Below, one piece after another: positions 22,901-34,945 of a stretch of DNA of 64,000 nt. The notes below the pieces were generated by a model. It worked only from the letters and a program-made list of their open reading frames with translations, was not told the origin of the DNA and did not search any database. This DNA is from Takakia lepidozioides (taxonomy: Eukaryota > Streptophyta > Takakiopsida > Takakiales > Takakiaceae): assembly GCA_030704615.1 (NCBI GenBank), contig CM060731.1, positions 16,864,001 through 16,928,000 of the forward strand, read 5' to 3'. Positions within the stretch are counted from its first letter, which is position 1, and every line of letters starts with the position of its first letter. The position numbers and the translations under genes were made by a program.

Positions 22901-25900
22901 TTCTTTAGAGAACCCCTCACTATTAGAGTTAGATTCATGGCCAAGATGGCTGTAGTGTGTTTCAAGGGCTTTCACAATCTCAAACATAGAAGTCACATCT
23001 GTACCCTTTCTATTCCTTAAAGTGTGAACTTGCTGACCATTTTTCGGCTTGTACAATTCTGGTGAACCAGAATCTTTTCTCATTACCACCATGGTGGTTT
23101 CAAGTTAATGTCACGTACAACTCTTACCAATACATTTTTCTGGGCCTTTACTAGCTGATTTAGTCTCTCATTGGTCTGTGCATAATAAAGAGACAGTCAG
23201 ATGGTTCAATTGTCCACAAGAACCCCAATGTGGCAGGCACCTTTTGGGGCTTACCTTCATGAAGGAAAGGATGCGGCTTTTCGGATTTGCTCATGAAATC
23301 TTTTCTAAATAGCCTAAACTTGATGTGAGCTTTGATACCCAATTAACTGTTCCTTGCAAACTTTGGTTAAGATGTACCCATGTCCGTCTGGGTTGCTAAC
23401 CCTCTTGGAGCAGCCTACCAGGGTATATAAGACTCAAACCCAAAACAAGACCTAACAAGACCACGTGGTCTTTGGTGAGGAACCTGGCACAGTCCATCTT
23501 GCCACTCTTGGAGGCTTTGTCCGTGTCAACACTAAGGGTTCCCTCTTAGGCATGTAGACACATACCACAAAGAGGTCCTTGGCCCTCTCATCGCCCTTCA
23601 ATTTCACTCTCAGCCAAATACTATGTCTGTACCGAAGTTCCTAGTTGATAATTTCACAATTATCATTCAAGAAATCACGGACAAAGAATCCTACTCCTTT
23701 TTCACCATACCTTGAGTTTCCAACCCATTGAAGCCCTGGAAGAAGTTGGCCCAGAATGGACTACTAAGGTTGGTAACCCTCCGGGGAAACCAAACCCAAA
23801 AGTCTATGCCAGAAGGACATGTGACTCAGACATGCCTCTGCATGCAGTTACCGATGAACATGTGATTGATGGATATGGCATGCTCAATGGCATGCCAAAC
23901 TTCAAAGTTTACACAAGATGATCAAAGCCTGCACGCAATGAAAATGACCCATCTTTGCAGAACTGCAGGTTGTCTAGGAGCATTCAAAAGCCTCCTAGAC
24001 GGCAGACAATTCGGATGCAAAAGGCCGGTTTGCGGCCTTTGACTTTTCTGGGCTGACTAACGAATGGAAATAATTTGCAGAGGGTCAAGTTCATGAAGCA
24101 AATGACACATTTGTGCTGGGCAGGAGACATGGGAAATGTTGGACAAGACGGTTGGGGACGTCGATGGCTATAATGGTACAGTAAGATGTGTGCCCTAAAG
24201 ACAGTGTCTGTTTAAAGTCCCCATCCTTGGCTGTCTTCCCGGTGCACCTCATTGAATCACCAATGTCTAAGATCGCTCTCCAACCAGTCAACGGTCGAAC
24301 TTCTCTGAGATTAATCTGTGGTGGGACTCTACTGTTAGCATTCTTATACATTGTCACCTTCAAAGTACCTCTCTTACTAAGTCTCGAGATGGTGCCATCA
24401 GCCACTAATTCAATCCTAAACTTGAGCAAGTATTTTAAAGGACAGGTCGTCCATCCTGGGATTCCCCCGAAAAATCACACATGAAGCTCTAGGTTTGGCA
24501 TAAGCGACCAGTTCCCAGGAGTTACCCTGGGGAATATGGGCAATATCATGAAAGTTTTTCTTAAATGCAGGCAAGTAGGCTTAGACACAAGGGCATATTC
24601 TACCCCAAGTGCCGAGCATGCAAGACAGAGCATCCAACTTCCCGCGGCGGGGCTGCCCCCAAGTGTGATCTGCTTGTTACCATTCAGAGATCATCACTCC
24701 ATAGGAGCTGCAGGGAATGGCCCGCATAGACATATTCTAAAGAGGGAGAGGCAACTACTTACCTGTTAAGTCCACCCAATGACTATAGGCTTCCTAGTGG
24801 GCAGGGAGAGTTATAGCTAAGAGAGAGAGAGAGAGAGAGAGAAATGAATAAAATGGTGCTTTGTAACGTCCACGGAAAGCTCATAGAGCTTATGGGACAA
24901 AATGGAAAGAAAGAGAGATAGAGTATACATTCCATTCCCTGTGAACGTTGGCTTGCTATAGCCTTACGGCCATTGACCCCACGGGAAACTAACCCTCCCA
25001 GGGCCTTTTGTTGCGTTCGAACCCACCTTAGAGAGAGAAAGTATTCACATGACTTTGTTTGCCGTAGCCTTGTGGCCATTGACCCTGCGCCCAGTTTGAG
25101 CAGAAAGGTTTAGAGAGAGAGAATGGTAAGACGTTTGTTGCCGTAGCCTTGTGGCCATTGACCCTGCCCCCAGTTTGAGCGGGACACAAAGGGACAGAAA
25201 CTACCTTTGTCAAGGGCTGATGCCGGTAAATATGACTTATCTTGAAACATGCAATTGATCCACAGAGAGAGAGAGATCATGGTAGTTGGCAATGTAGTAA
25301 TGGAAGTAAGATTCTTTATACTTTGAGCAGTTTTAAATTAGGAAAGAAAAGGATTCTTACTAAATGTGAAACACATGGGCTTGATGTGTAGTATGGCAAG
25401 TATCAGCGTCAGAAAACTGTGGAGGATCTGAATAACCGTTGGAAGCTCCACATGCTCTGTGCTCAGGTTTGCGCTCCACCTAGTTCCATTTGTTGTCATG
25501 TGTAAGAAATTAACTAAGGTGAAGTCCTTTTGGCGACTGTTGTCCGTCAATTTCATCATAATCGTAGGATGAGTCCAATATGTGGAAATCAGCTGATTTC
25601 TACCAAGAGGAGGCGGGGGAGAGAAACGATGCTGCTGGAAGTAAGTGTTATTAAGAGTTTTCCTGTTCTAATGGAGATTTTTCCTTCTCTGGAGCACAAG
25701 CCTTTTGTAATGGCCCTGAGATATGATTGAAAGAACTTGCTGGTAACATGGATTCAAATGAAATATACAGCCTAGCATGCATGGGAAGCAGTGGAGTACA
25801 AGAAGATGTATGGTTCCTAAAGGAAACGGTCCTGGGTTGGGTATATTGAAAGCAGCCAAATACACCACTGGAACCGTGCGAATGGCTCAACAAATTGCTC

Positions 25901-28900
25901 CTGAACGTCTGGCCCAATTTCTTCGAGCCCAAGCTGGTCCGCAGACTTCTACAGAGTGTGCAGGTTCCTCCCATCTCTCTCTCTCCCTCTCTCCCAGGCC
26001 CTTCTGAGGCCTAGTTTTTGGGCAAATCACACACAGCAGATTGATGCTTGTGTGAAGGGATTTCTAGAGGATATCTGGAAAACCCGAATCAATTCTTTGT
26101 ATAAAGGTAAGTCTTACTACCAATGCAGCCCCTGACAGAGGTAGGTTCTGTCCCTTTGGTTTCCGCTCAAACTGGGCGCGGGGTCAATGGCCACAAGGCT
26201 ACGGCAAACAACGTCTTACGAGTACATTCTCTCCCTCTCTCCTCCCCCCCCCCCCCCCCCCTCTCTGATTTGAAGGCCTACCTACTCTTGGCACTAGACT
26301 GGAATTTAAACTCAATGTGGGGAGTCTACCTTTGAACAATAAACATATGCGAGGAAAGGAGATTGTCAATGCCTGATGTGCGGGTGGCCTGAAGATAGTA
26401 TTTATTTTGATACACTCATGTGAGAGCGACCCTCTTCAGGACCATCAAGAACATAGTCCCTGTACCTCTGTTCACCACCTTTGAAAATCTTGAGGATGAG
26501 CCTAAAGCCCTGGCCCCTGTTGGGGTCTAGTTGCTGGGCAGCTCACACACAGCAGATTGATGCTTGTGTGAAGGGATCTCCAGAGGAAATCTGGAAAGCC
26601 AGAACCAATTGTTTATACCAAGGTAAGTCCCACTACTGGAGCTCTGTTTCCTCTTGTTCCGCCCAAACTGGACACAGGGTCTATTGCCTCATCAGTACAT
26701 TCTCTCCCTCCCCCGTTCTTATTCTGCCATTTTCTGCTGTTGACGTACTTTGGTTATAAGTTTTTGCTTCTGCCAAGGAAGATTTGCGAGCCTCTGAGTA
26801 TTCGAGACTACATCTGTAATGAAATTGTGGGGGTTCGGTATGCAGAAACGCATCAAGGATAAGAAGCCCAGGCCGATTGTGAGTCTACTGAAAATTCCTC
26901 ATAAATTCTGTCATGACTCATTTCTTTGCTGCTCCTGACTGTTTCCATCCTTAGAATGAGCTTCACTCTCAGTGCCACATTTTTGGCATCATGGATCTTG
27001 ACCTTATGGTTTTGAGATCAACAATGTTAGGCGTTCCGATGATTATCATTTATGTTGCATCACTAAACATTAGATTGGTCATTGATCTCACTGCCCCTCA
27101 TTTGGGTTACATATCACTAACACTGCAAATAGCAGGGGCGAGGCGCATGAACCAAGATATAGCATACCACAGTCCTGCAATTTGACCATGGTTTTCTTGG
27201 TGAGGTAGTTGCAGTATTGCTGGTGTGTAGAGGGTACTTGGCAATCCCGTGATACCCAAGGGAGGTAGTGTGTGATTACAAAATGGTGTAATGGGTGCCT
27301 GCAGCAAAGCATGGAGGTGGAGGAGTTCTCATTAGGAACAGCTCCGCCCATGATTGGCCTCCAGCGCACCTATTGGTCCACCAACTGTGGTCAGGTGTCT
27401 CTCTGCCAGTAGCCTTGCATGGATGGCGTTGCCCTTCTCTCGTTATCTTGTGTTCGGTGTGTCTCTCTGCTGCCTTTCAGAAGACACAGATGTGTTTACG
27501 ACTTAAAGAAGGATTTTCCTGTAGATGAGTTTGCTTGTTTTGCAAGCGAGAACTCGACACATAAGGTATTTGTTTGAGTTTATAACTTTCAATGCTTGAT
27601 ACGCTTTGTGGCTGGGGCAGGCAGTTTTGCACATGGGGTTTGAATGGGACACCAATGAGATGAGTCTGCTGCTGGCGGCCAAGTTGGGTGGGCCCTTGCG
27701 TGGCAAGGTTGCTCGCATCATCGTCAACAGCCTTCATGTCAAGGGTGATGTGTGTCCTGGTTCCTGCTTCCTTGTGATTGACAAGAAAAGCTTTGCATAA
27801 CTCTCTTTGGGGATTCTTTGTTGTGATTGAGTGTCAAGAATTTGAAGGAATGTGGAAGCAAACCTAGCAAGCTGAATGTGTTGGGGTTTGAGATGCAGCT
27901 ACGATTTCTGCCAATTTTGGATGGGCAAGCAGTTCTATATTCTTTCGACACCACTCCCGAAGTCAAAGTTGGGGTAGCCTTTGGCAGCGGCAGCCAGACT
28001 GTACCTCACACAGAACTCCCCATTCTATCGATGTGGCTGGTTTGTCTCATCAGCCATTCTGGTGTTGGTCTAGCTACCTTTGGTTGACATATTTAGTTGT
28101 CGAACAACTTTCTTGAGTGTCTTCGGTTGCCCTGAGTGATGAGTTTGGCACATAACTTACTATGGCCAGATTATTCCCCAGATCAACAGAGAATGTACTC
28201 GCAACATCACTTGTGATGGACTAGTTTGAAGCATGTGTTTTATCCCCAACTCAGACAAGTGATTGGTACCTATGTTTATGGTAATGAAACTCTGGACTTC
28301 CATGACCTGTTACATCTTACTTTTTGTCTTGAACAGGAAAAGCTTTTGACAGATACCCTGTACCGAACAATGGTGGAACCACGAAGACGCTGCTTTGCCC
28401 TACCTTCTATAGACTTGAAGAAGCATGCAGTAGGGGGCATTGTCTCTGTCACTGTGGTTTCTGCACAAAATCTGCGGAGACTTGGTTCTGGTGGATCAGG
28501 ATCTGGTGGATCAGGACCTCGCTCAGTTGACAAGTGGGGCCAAAGTAATGGGAATACCCAGTCCTCAGGATCCTTGAGTGGGAAGGTTCCAAGTAAGTTT
28601 GTGGAGTTGACACTTGAAGATTTGACACGGAAAACGGGAATGCAGAGTGAGGGCTCATCGCTGGTTTGGAATGAGTCTATTGACTTGGTAATGCACGATG
28701 ACACCAGCACTGTCCACCTGAACGTCTATGAACAAAGTCACAATAATGTGAAGTTTGACTTTCTGGGGAGTTGTGAAGTCAAGGTGAAACTTTCTTTGCT
28801 TTATTCCTTCCTTTTGTACTGCTTCCTCAAGTCTCTGTCATGCCTTTTGGATTGTTTTCTGAAGGAGGGAGGGATAGAAAGAGATAGGGGTGCACCTAGT

Positions 28901-31900
28901 GTGGATGTGATCTGGCAGAATTTTGGTCATATATTGAGCAGGGTTTGCATGGCAGATGAAGTACGTGGATGATGACTCCACAATCTTTTGGGCAGTGGGT
29001 AGCAAGTCAAGTGTGCTTGCTGTGCGGGCGGAACATTGTGGGAAGGAGGTTACCATGACCGTACCACTTGAGGGCACAACAACAGGAGAGGTCTGTCCCT
29101 GGTTCTGTGTTCATTGGGAAATCCATTGCCCTCATGCGAGATCCGTGCCACAAGCAAAGTAGCTGGCAAGAACATTCCTAGACATGTAATTACTTTTGTT
29201 GGTTCCCTTGTTGAGTAAAAAAACTCTGGAGTGAATCCTTTAACGACCCCTGGAAACAGTTGAGGTGAACCAAATCTTTGCTCTCTAAATCTTTTGCCAT
29301 GTGTACCTGGTAAGAGACATGTGCTTATCTCGATAAGGCTATTGGAAATGTTGCTGGCTACAAGTGGTATTGGAAGAACACCTTGAGAGGTAGACATGAG
29401 GGTTGGGCCTTGGATGGATATCAAGAGGGTTACTTATTCTTAATCTTGCCTACCTCTCCTCTTCACTGTCATGATATTTTCTCCTTAAATTAAGATGGTA
29501 ATTGGTCTTTACTCCTATGACTGAGTATTCTAACTCTAGGGCATTTATCCCTGTGAAATAAGACACCTTGCACCAGGATCCAACCCTCAGTTTTGAGAGA
29601 CTACTGCTCCTATTGAACTTCCAAATGGAGGAGCACTGAACATACATGCAGCATTGACGGGTTAGAAGTAAGGATGCAAGTGGCATCAACCTTACAGGTG
29701 TGTGTGTTGGGTGCAGTTAACGTTGAGGTTGGTTCTGAAAGAATGGCAATTTGCTGATGGGTCAAGAGCTGTGGCCAATTACATGCCAGCAGCTGTTCTT
29801 CAAATGCAACGGCAGACCATGCTGGCCTCGTATCCCAGCGTTCTCCCACTCACTGGCAGGAAGCTACGTATTTTTGCAGTAGAAGGTCGAAATCTTGCAC
29901 CTATGGACAGAACTGGCAAAAGTGATCCTTATCTCAAGCTTTTTTATGGCAAGGTAGTTAGCCTCTCTCTCTCTCTCAAGGACATTATACAGTTTGTTTC
30001 TACTTTGTCCCAAGGGCCCCTGGTGGATGTTATATAGTTTCTTTCTTCATTTCTTTTTTGGCTCTGGTTTTGTTTCCTCTCATGTTTTTTCCATTTTGTC
30101 CCATAAGCTCTTTGAGCTTTCTGCGGACATTATTAAGTACCATTCCATTCCATTTCATTTCTCTTGAGTCGTACTGTGTCCGACTCTCCCGCTGGGTCTC
30201 TCATGCACGTTATAAAGTGCTTTGTGCGTCTTCTCTCTCCCACAAAGTTTGAACTCTTATTTTGGTTCTGGGAATCTCATGTGGAACTTTCTTTAGATCC
30301 CATAGGCCCTTCTGTCCTCTTATGGATGTAGTAATTTCCACTCCCTTTCTTTTCCCATTCCCCAAAACAACACCGTTCTCTCCTACTCCTCCCACAATCT
30401 CCAGCTTTCTGCTTATTTCTCTCCCGTAGTCTACGTCACAGTCAAGTTCTGCAAGGCAGGGGCAATGAGTGGAAGACATAGGAAGAGATGGGAACCCATT
30501 TCACTCATACGATTGACTGTGCTTCCTGCCTCTTCTGTATGTTCCTCATGCGCACTCTCCATTCTTTGATCGATCAGATGATGCGAAGTCAATAGAGGTG
30601 TAATATACTGGCTCGTGTAATTAGCTCAGATGGAAGGGCTGAATCTCTTTCCTGAAAGGTTTATTTGGGAGTGCTCGGGGATTTAGTGGAACTGACCCAC
30701 ATTTGTCTTACAGATTGTGCGCAAAACAAAGACAGTGTGGCAAGACCTTAACCCACTATGGAATCAGGCCTTTGCTTTTCAAGAATTGGGTGGTGGAGAG
30801 TACTTGAAGATCAAGTGCTATGATGCCAACAGATTTGGTGATGATAATTTGGGAAGCGCACGTGTCAACTTGCAAGGACTTGAAGATGGGCAAGTAAAGG
30901 ATGTGTGGGTACCTCTAGAAAAGATAAAGCAAGGTGAAATTCATCTCAGGATTGAGGTTCTTGGCCTTGAGCTAGACTCTAATTCTCCTCAGGTACCGAT
31001 TCTGTATGTCCCCTCTTGTTGTCCCCTATTGCAAATCAAGACAATAATTGTAGATTTCCCTTCGGAGGCAATGGTGTCGTCCTTCAAAGTGGTGATGGAG
31101 GAGGGGGAGATGTTTTCTTGAACTGTACCCACCCTGCGAGTCACACAGTCTAGAAAGCAGGTAGAAGCAGATAGAGGAGAGGGAAATAAACTTATTCCTT
31201 GTTCAGTAGTCACATGTTGTAGATGTACTTATGGAGGCAATGGGAAGGCATGCCACTGCAGAATGGTTTTGTACAAGAGAACGGAGCAGTGGGCAATGGC
31301 GGGGGCATGGTGGAGCTGGTACTAGTGGAGGCACGGGATTTGGTAGCTGCTGACTGGGGTGGTACCAGTGATCCTTATGTTAGTGTTCGATATGGCAACA
31401 TCAAAAAGCGTACCAAGGTGAAAACTCAATGTATCTGGATATAATTTCTGAGATAATTTCTGGATCTTCTTGGCTGTAGGCAGAGATTTGGTGGCATCTT
31501 GTAATCGAGATTGAGCAAACCATTGTTCGCACATCTTCCTCACTTTTCAACATTATAGATGAAATTTATCCCTTGTGTTGGTTTTATGAAGACAAGAAAA
31601 TACAATCTCACTTTTGGACCCTTTATCCCCAGGCCCGTTCATCACTGGCTCACCTAATTTCCCAGTAGATTGTGCATGGTCAGGAGTAGAAATATCCTAG
31701 GAGGGCAATCCAAGGTTTATCCTCAACACACTGGCACTGCAGGTAGTGTACAAGACATTGACCCCGCAATGGGGGCAGACCCTGGAGTTCATGGATGATG
31801 GAAGCCCACTGGTGCTGTATGTGAAGGACTACAACACCATTCTACCCACTTCCAGCATTGGTCATTGTGATGTGGAGTACGAGTGTCTGCCTGCCAACCA

Positions 31901-33050
31901 AACCCTGGATTCTTGGATTCCCTTGCAAGGTGTAAACAAGGGCGAAATCCATATCCAACTCACTCGCAGGGTTCCTGAGAAGAAAACGAAGGTGTCTGCA
32001 TCGGACACTGCAAAGGTGGTTGGCCTGCCCAGTGGCAACACAAAGCTACAGCGGACAGCTGGCAAGGTATATCTCTCCTTCCTTTGTTCCCCCTCTGTTC
32101 AGCTGATGAAGGTTGTTGAATTCTTGAGGTTGACTACAAAAATGTAGAAAGGGAGAACAAATGAAATGAAATGGTACTTTATAACGTCTGCGGGAAGTTC
32201 AAAGAGCTTATGAGACAAGAGGAAGAAAGAAACACGAAAGAGAGGCCTACAAACAGCCCAAAAGCAACTAAAGCTCAAGGGATTGTCTAAGAGTCAATGC
32301 TTCATGCAGGTAATCTGCCAAGCATTTCTGATCCTCGTGAGAGATGAGAGATTGGGTATCCCGGAATAGACAGTTGAATCACCAATGGATCTCAGTATGA
32401 AGTGCAGTGAAAGAATAGATGTTCTTCACTTTCATCTCCCTGTAGTTCCCAGCGCAAGTGGGGCAGAGTCGGTCTTCACGTTGCAGAATTTCCCACCTAC
32501 TAGTCTCTATCCTCAGACTGTGGGAGGCTGGTGCTGAATCAACATGGCTTGTGTAGAACAGCGCACTGTCATAAGACATTGTTTGCCGTAAAGGATATAG
32601 ACAGAGAAAGAAAATAAGGCAAAAACTTTCTGACATCTTCAGGGCAGGGTCGGGGGCAGACAGGGTAGAACAGGAGGAAACCACTTCATAAGAAAGAAGG
32701 AATGAAATCTATTACGTCAAGTGGATGCCCAGATGATGAGAAATATCGCCAGTATTCCATGCTCTCAGCTGCGCTGTTCCATATAAGAAAGGATAACCAC
32801 CGTAGACAGGCTGATTGTGGTTTGTCAGTTCACTCTTTGGGAATATGGCTGGCAGGTACGTGCCATTATCAGAAAGGCTATGGCGTTGGCGGAGGAGGAG
32901 GAGGAAACAGAAGAGATGAGAGTTATGCTGGAGGAGTTGGAGACTGTGGAGGAAGAGAGGGAGGGTGTTATTTCACAGCTGCAGAAGGACCGTGATCTTT
33001 TAATCGCGAAAGTGAAGGAGCTAGAGCAAGCCATGGCTGGCCTTTTTTGA
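19901..33050 (+). CDS. SYTF: NTMC2T3/SYTF-type ER-anchored SMP and triple-C2 domain protein
   Basis: Plant relatives (Arabidopsis At3g18370 family) are synaptotagmin/E-Syt-like proteins. They are anchored in the ER and tether membranes, with an SMP lipid-transfer domain and C2 membrane-binding domains. Fourteen GT-AG exons join with phase 0 at every junction: 19901-20086, 25392-25466, 25853-25963, 26846-26878, 27305-27394, 27621-27749, 27899-28039, 28337-28783, 28956-29090, 29717-29953, 30714-30992, 31262-31417, 31743-32066 and 32856-33050, giving 845 aa. Residues about 24-60 form a hydrophobic anchor (VPYLVPIFLLAWLLERW). SMP spans about 90-270 (EPCEWLNKLL; IVNSLHVKGD; DGQAVLYSF). C2 domains lie at about 285-430, 495-610 (TGKSDPYLKLFYGK) and 640-765 (GGTSDPYVSVRYGN). 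An acidic coiled coil ends the protein. The first C2 carries a GSGGSGSGGSG insert. Intron 1 (5.3 kb) holds an antisense LINE. Some acceptors, for example at exons 3 and 12, have alternatives. Confidence 0.93.
20640..24480 (-). mobile_element. Degenerate non-LTR retrotransposon (LINE) in intron 1, antisense to the host gene
   Basis: Reading the minus strand, an ORF1-like stretch (24429-24091) is followed by endonuclease-like pieces around 23700-23450 (RNFGTDIVFG). A reverse transcriptase follows at about 22600-22170, with ITLLSTVCRLFCRIIS in another frame, then FFMDLKKAYDIVWRNGLW, then VDQGVAQGRTLSPLLSNVFMN. A C-terminal part with a tail lies at about 21400-20990. Many stops and frameshifts interrupt it, so it is inactive. 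Fragments of its 3' part recur at 24.8-25.3, 26.0-26.7, 53.7-54.3, 55.9-56.2 and 57.1-57.3 kb. The typical catalytic YADD box is not visible in a clean frame. Confidence 0.85.
24780..25290 (-). mobile_element. Cluster of 3' tails of the same LINE family
   Basis: Three related segments contain CCTTGTGGCCATTGACCCTG or a close variant and then CAGTTTGAGC, near 24956, 25062 and 25144. Each is preceded by a (GAGAGA)n run. A (GA)n tract at 24819-24842 is followed by AATGAATAAAATGGTGCTTT, the same tail consensus as at 32160. They look like repeated 5'-truncated insertions or an array of tails. Confidence 0.7.
26010..26243 (+). mobile_element. LINE 3' fragment, sense orientation
   Basis: TCACACACAGCAGATTGATG at 26029-26048 and CTCAAACTGGGCGCGGGGTC at 26166-26185, followed by AATGGCCACAAGGCTACGGC, match the inverted sequence at 21010-21200. 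The fragment ends against a C-run. Confidence 0.75.
26244..26261 (+). repeat. C18 homopolymer
   Basis: Eighteen consecutive C residues follow a CTCTCTCC tract, at the junction of two LINE 3' fragments in intron 3 of the NTMC2T3-like gene. Confidence 0.95.
26275..26720 (+). mobile_element. Second LINE 3' fragment, sense orientation
   Basis: The sequence from 26275 (GGCCTACCTACTCTTGGCAC) to about 26700 is the diverged reverse complement of 21425-20990 in the antisense LINE. Both include the stretch encoding CWAVHTQQIDAYVK-like residues and the CAAACTGG-CACAGGGTCTATTGCC tail. Together with the antisense copy it gives inverted LINE copies about 5 kb apart within the same gene. Confidence 0.8.
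30075..30330 (-). mobile_element. Retroelement tail repeats in intron 10 of the NTMC2T3-like gene
   Basis: CATTTTGTCCCATAAGCTCT at 30092-30111 with the following GAGCTTTCTGCGGACATTAT is the reverse complement of the tail seen at 24860-24905 and 32165-32220. A partial variant follows at about 30175-30225 and another near 30290-30310. The (CCATT)n run at 30140-30165 fits a microsatellite tail. Confidence 0.7.
32158..32690 (-). mobile_element. LINE 3' terminal fragment in intron 13 of the NTMC2T3-like gene
   Basis: The minus strand from 32600 downward encodes SLRIETSRWEILQREDRLCP and then TCAGNYREMKVKNIYSF. This resembles the C-terminal CxxC zinc-knuckle region of plant LINE ORF2. The family tail AAATGGTACTTTATAACGTC lies at about 32169-32188. 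The fragment is broken by stops. Confidence 0.7.
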
Positions 33051-34945
33051 GACTCTGTCAACCATGAGGAAACTCTTTTCAATGACTGTCTCATTTTTCT
33101 CAGTACTGTTTTTGGCACCCAATTGCAGGCATGTCGGCCTCCCATGTGGTGCTGCCTACATTGTTTGTGTTTCTTCTATTATAGTCTCTCATCTCTCTCT
33201 TTCTTTTTCCTCTCACCACTTCAGTAATATCCATACTAGTCATCCCATTACTAGTGACACGATTTAAACAGCAGCATCGTCTCATGAAGGTGGGTCATGT
33301 TCATGGAAGTATACAACATGCTAATAGTTTTCCAAGTAGATCTCATACTTGGAATCTGTTGAATACACAAGTTGTTTATGGGGAATAGGCTAGACTTCAA
33401 ATCCGAGCTTGGGATCACATGATTCCTGCAACTAGGTCGGGACTGAAGAGTGAGCACTTTCTCCATTTGTTCACAGAGGCTTACCATGTCTAGTGTTGAC
33501 TTCTCTGCAGCTCCAGACAGATTAGGTGGGACAATTGTACAATGTTGTAAACTTGCCTTCGAAACATCAGAGTCAGAAAAATGATGGAATGACATGTTGA
33601 AACTAAAGCTGCTTGATATATGTAAAATCCCAGTCATCAAGTTGAAGGCTATCACACGTTTGAGTAGAGTCATGCTCAACTGTGATGCCTCTGATTTATC
33701 TTTTCTTTGTGTCTTGAACAGTCCCCCAAAACTCCACTCTTTCAAACCCTCAACATTCCCTCAACATTTAACGGGAATTTTAAGCAACTCCGTTGTAGTG
33801 CCTATGTCATGTTGGATTGTGAGCATTTCAAAACATGGTATATTCACCCAACTTCCTTCCTGTCATGGCTGGACAGTTGGATCAATGAAAACTTGTATCA
33901 AAGATACTTGATGGAGGCTAGTAGGGCAACCACACAACAGAATCCAAGCTCTAAAGTGAGACAACCTTACATGTACTGTGTCGTGCCAATACACACCATT
34001 CTTATCTGCACAGTACACATTCACTTAAGCCTTTTGAAGGTCTACTTGTTGTACAGAGCTGCTCAATAATCAATTGATTGAAGGTTCATTTCCTTCCAAA
34101 GTATGTCAATGCCGAAGTGTTGCTGCTGTAAACAAGACACCCCAGTCCACTTTTAGCTGCCATGTTGAAGCAGCATGCAGTATAACTAATGTTCTTGAAC
34201 CAAAAAAGCTTGAACATGTAAAGCAAGGAGTCACTCTAGCGGAATGATGCAGGCGGAACACACCTCTTCTAGTACAACTAACATCTTAAGAAGCTTGCAA
34301 CTCACCTTGACATTAGGGCAAGGGATCGGCCTGCAAGACAAAGCCCTTTCCTATCTGTCACTGAGTTTCTTTCTCCATGCTGCTACAGAAAGGTAAGGTC
34401 CTCCACAGAATGTTCAACTGTGAGACTGCCTTGCTCCTTTCTCTGGACTCGCTGAGTCCACTTATCAATTCATCCGAATGTGCAAAACCTCTGACAGCGA
34501 AGTAGGTAGTAGGTAGTAAAAGGGCACAAAGCAATATATGACGGCCTAACAGCTGCAGACCCACCACAGTGCACATCGGAAGAGCTGTTGAGCGCCATTT
34601 CAAGAGTATGACCCTGAAACTAGACGTAAAAGTAACTAAACTCAGCCATTGTCTTCCTTAAGAGCCATGTGTGTATCACAAGCTGTGCCACCATCACGTA
34701 TGGAGTAGCGGTAAGGCCAAAGGTACAGGGAGGAAGGGGGATGCGTAATGCTGACGACGGAAGGAGGGCACATGCTGCTAGCACTTATCAGGCAAGTAAG
34801 GCTTCCAAGGCTGGCTTCTCTAACTATAATCACAGGAAATTACGTACTGTACTTACACCCCTATATGGGCTATTCTAACATAACCTGAGACGACCCATAG
34901 TTTTACCAGACAAAATCACCTTCTGGACTGTACCATAACAACTCC
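33051..34945. other. Spacer between convergent genes
   Basis: It should contain the 3' UTR of the NTMC2T3-like gene on the plus strand and the 3' UTR of the SINAT-like gene on the minus strand. Open frames at 33250-33910 have no recognisable motifs and overlap on both strands. No transposon or RNA gene is recognised. Confidence 0.5.
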
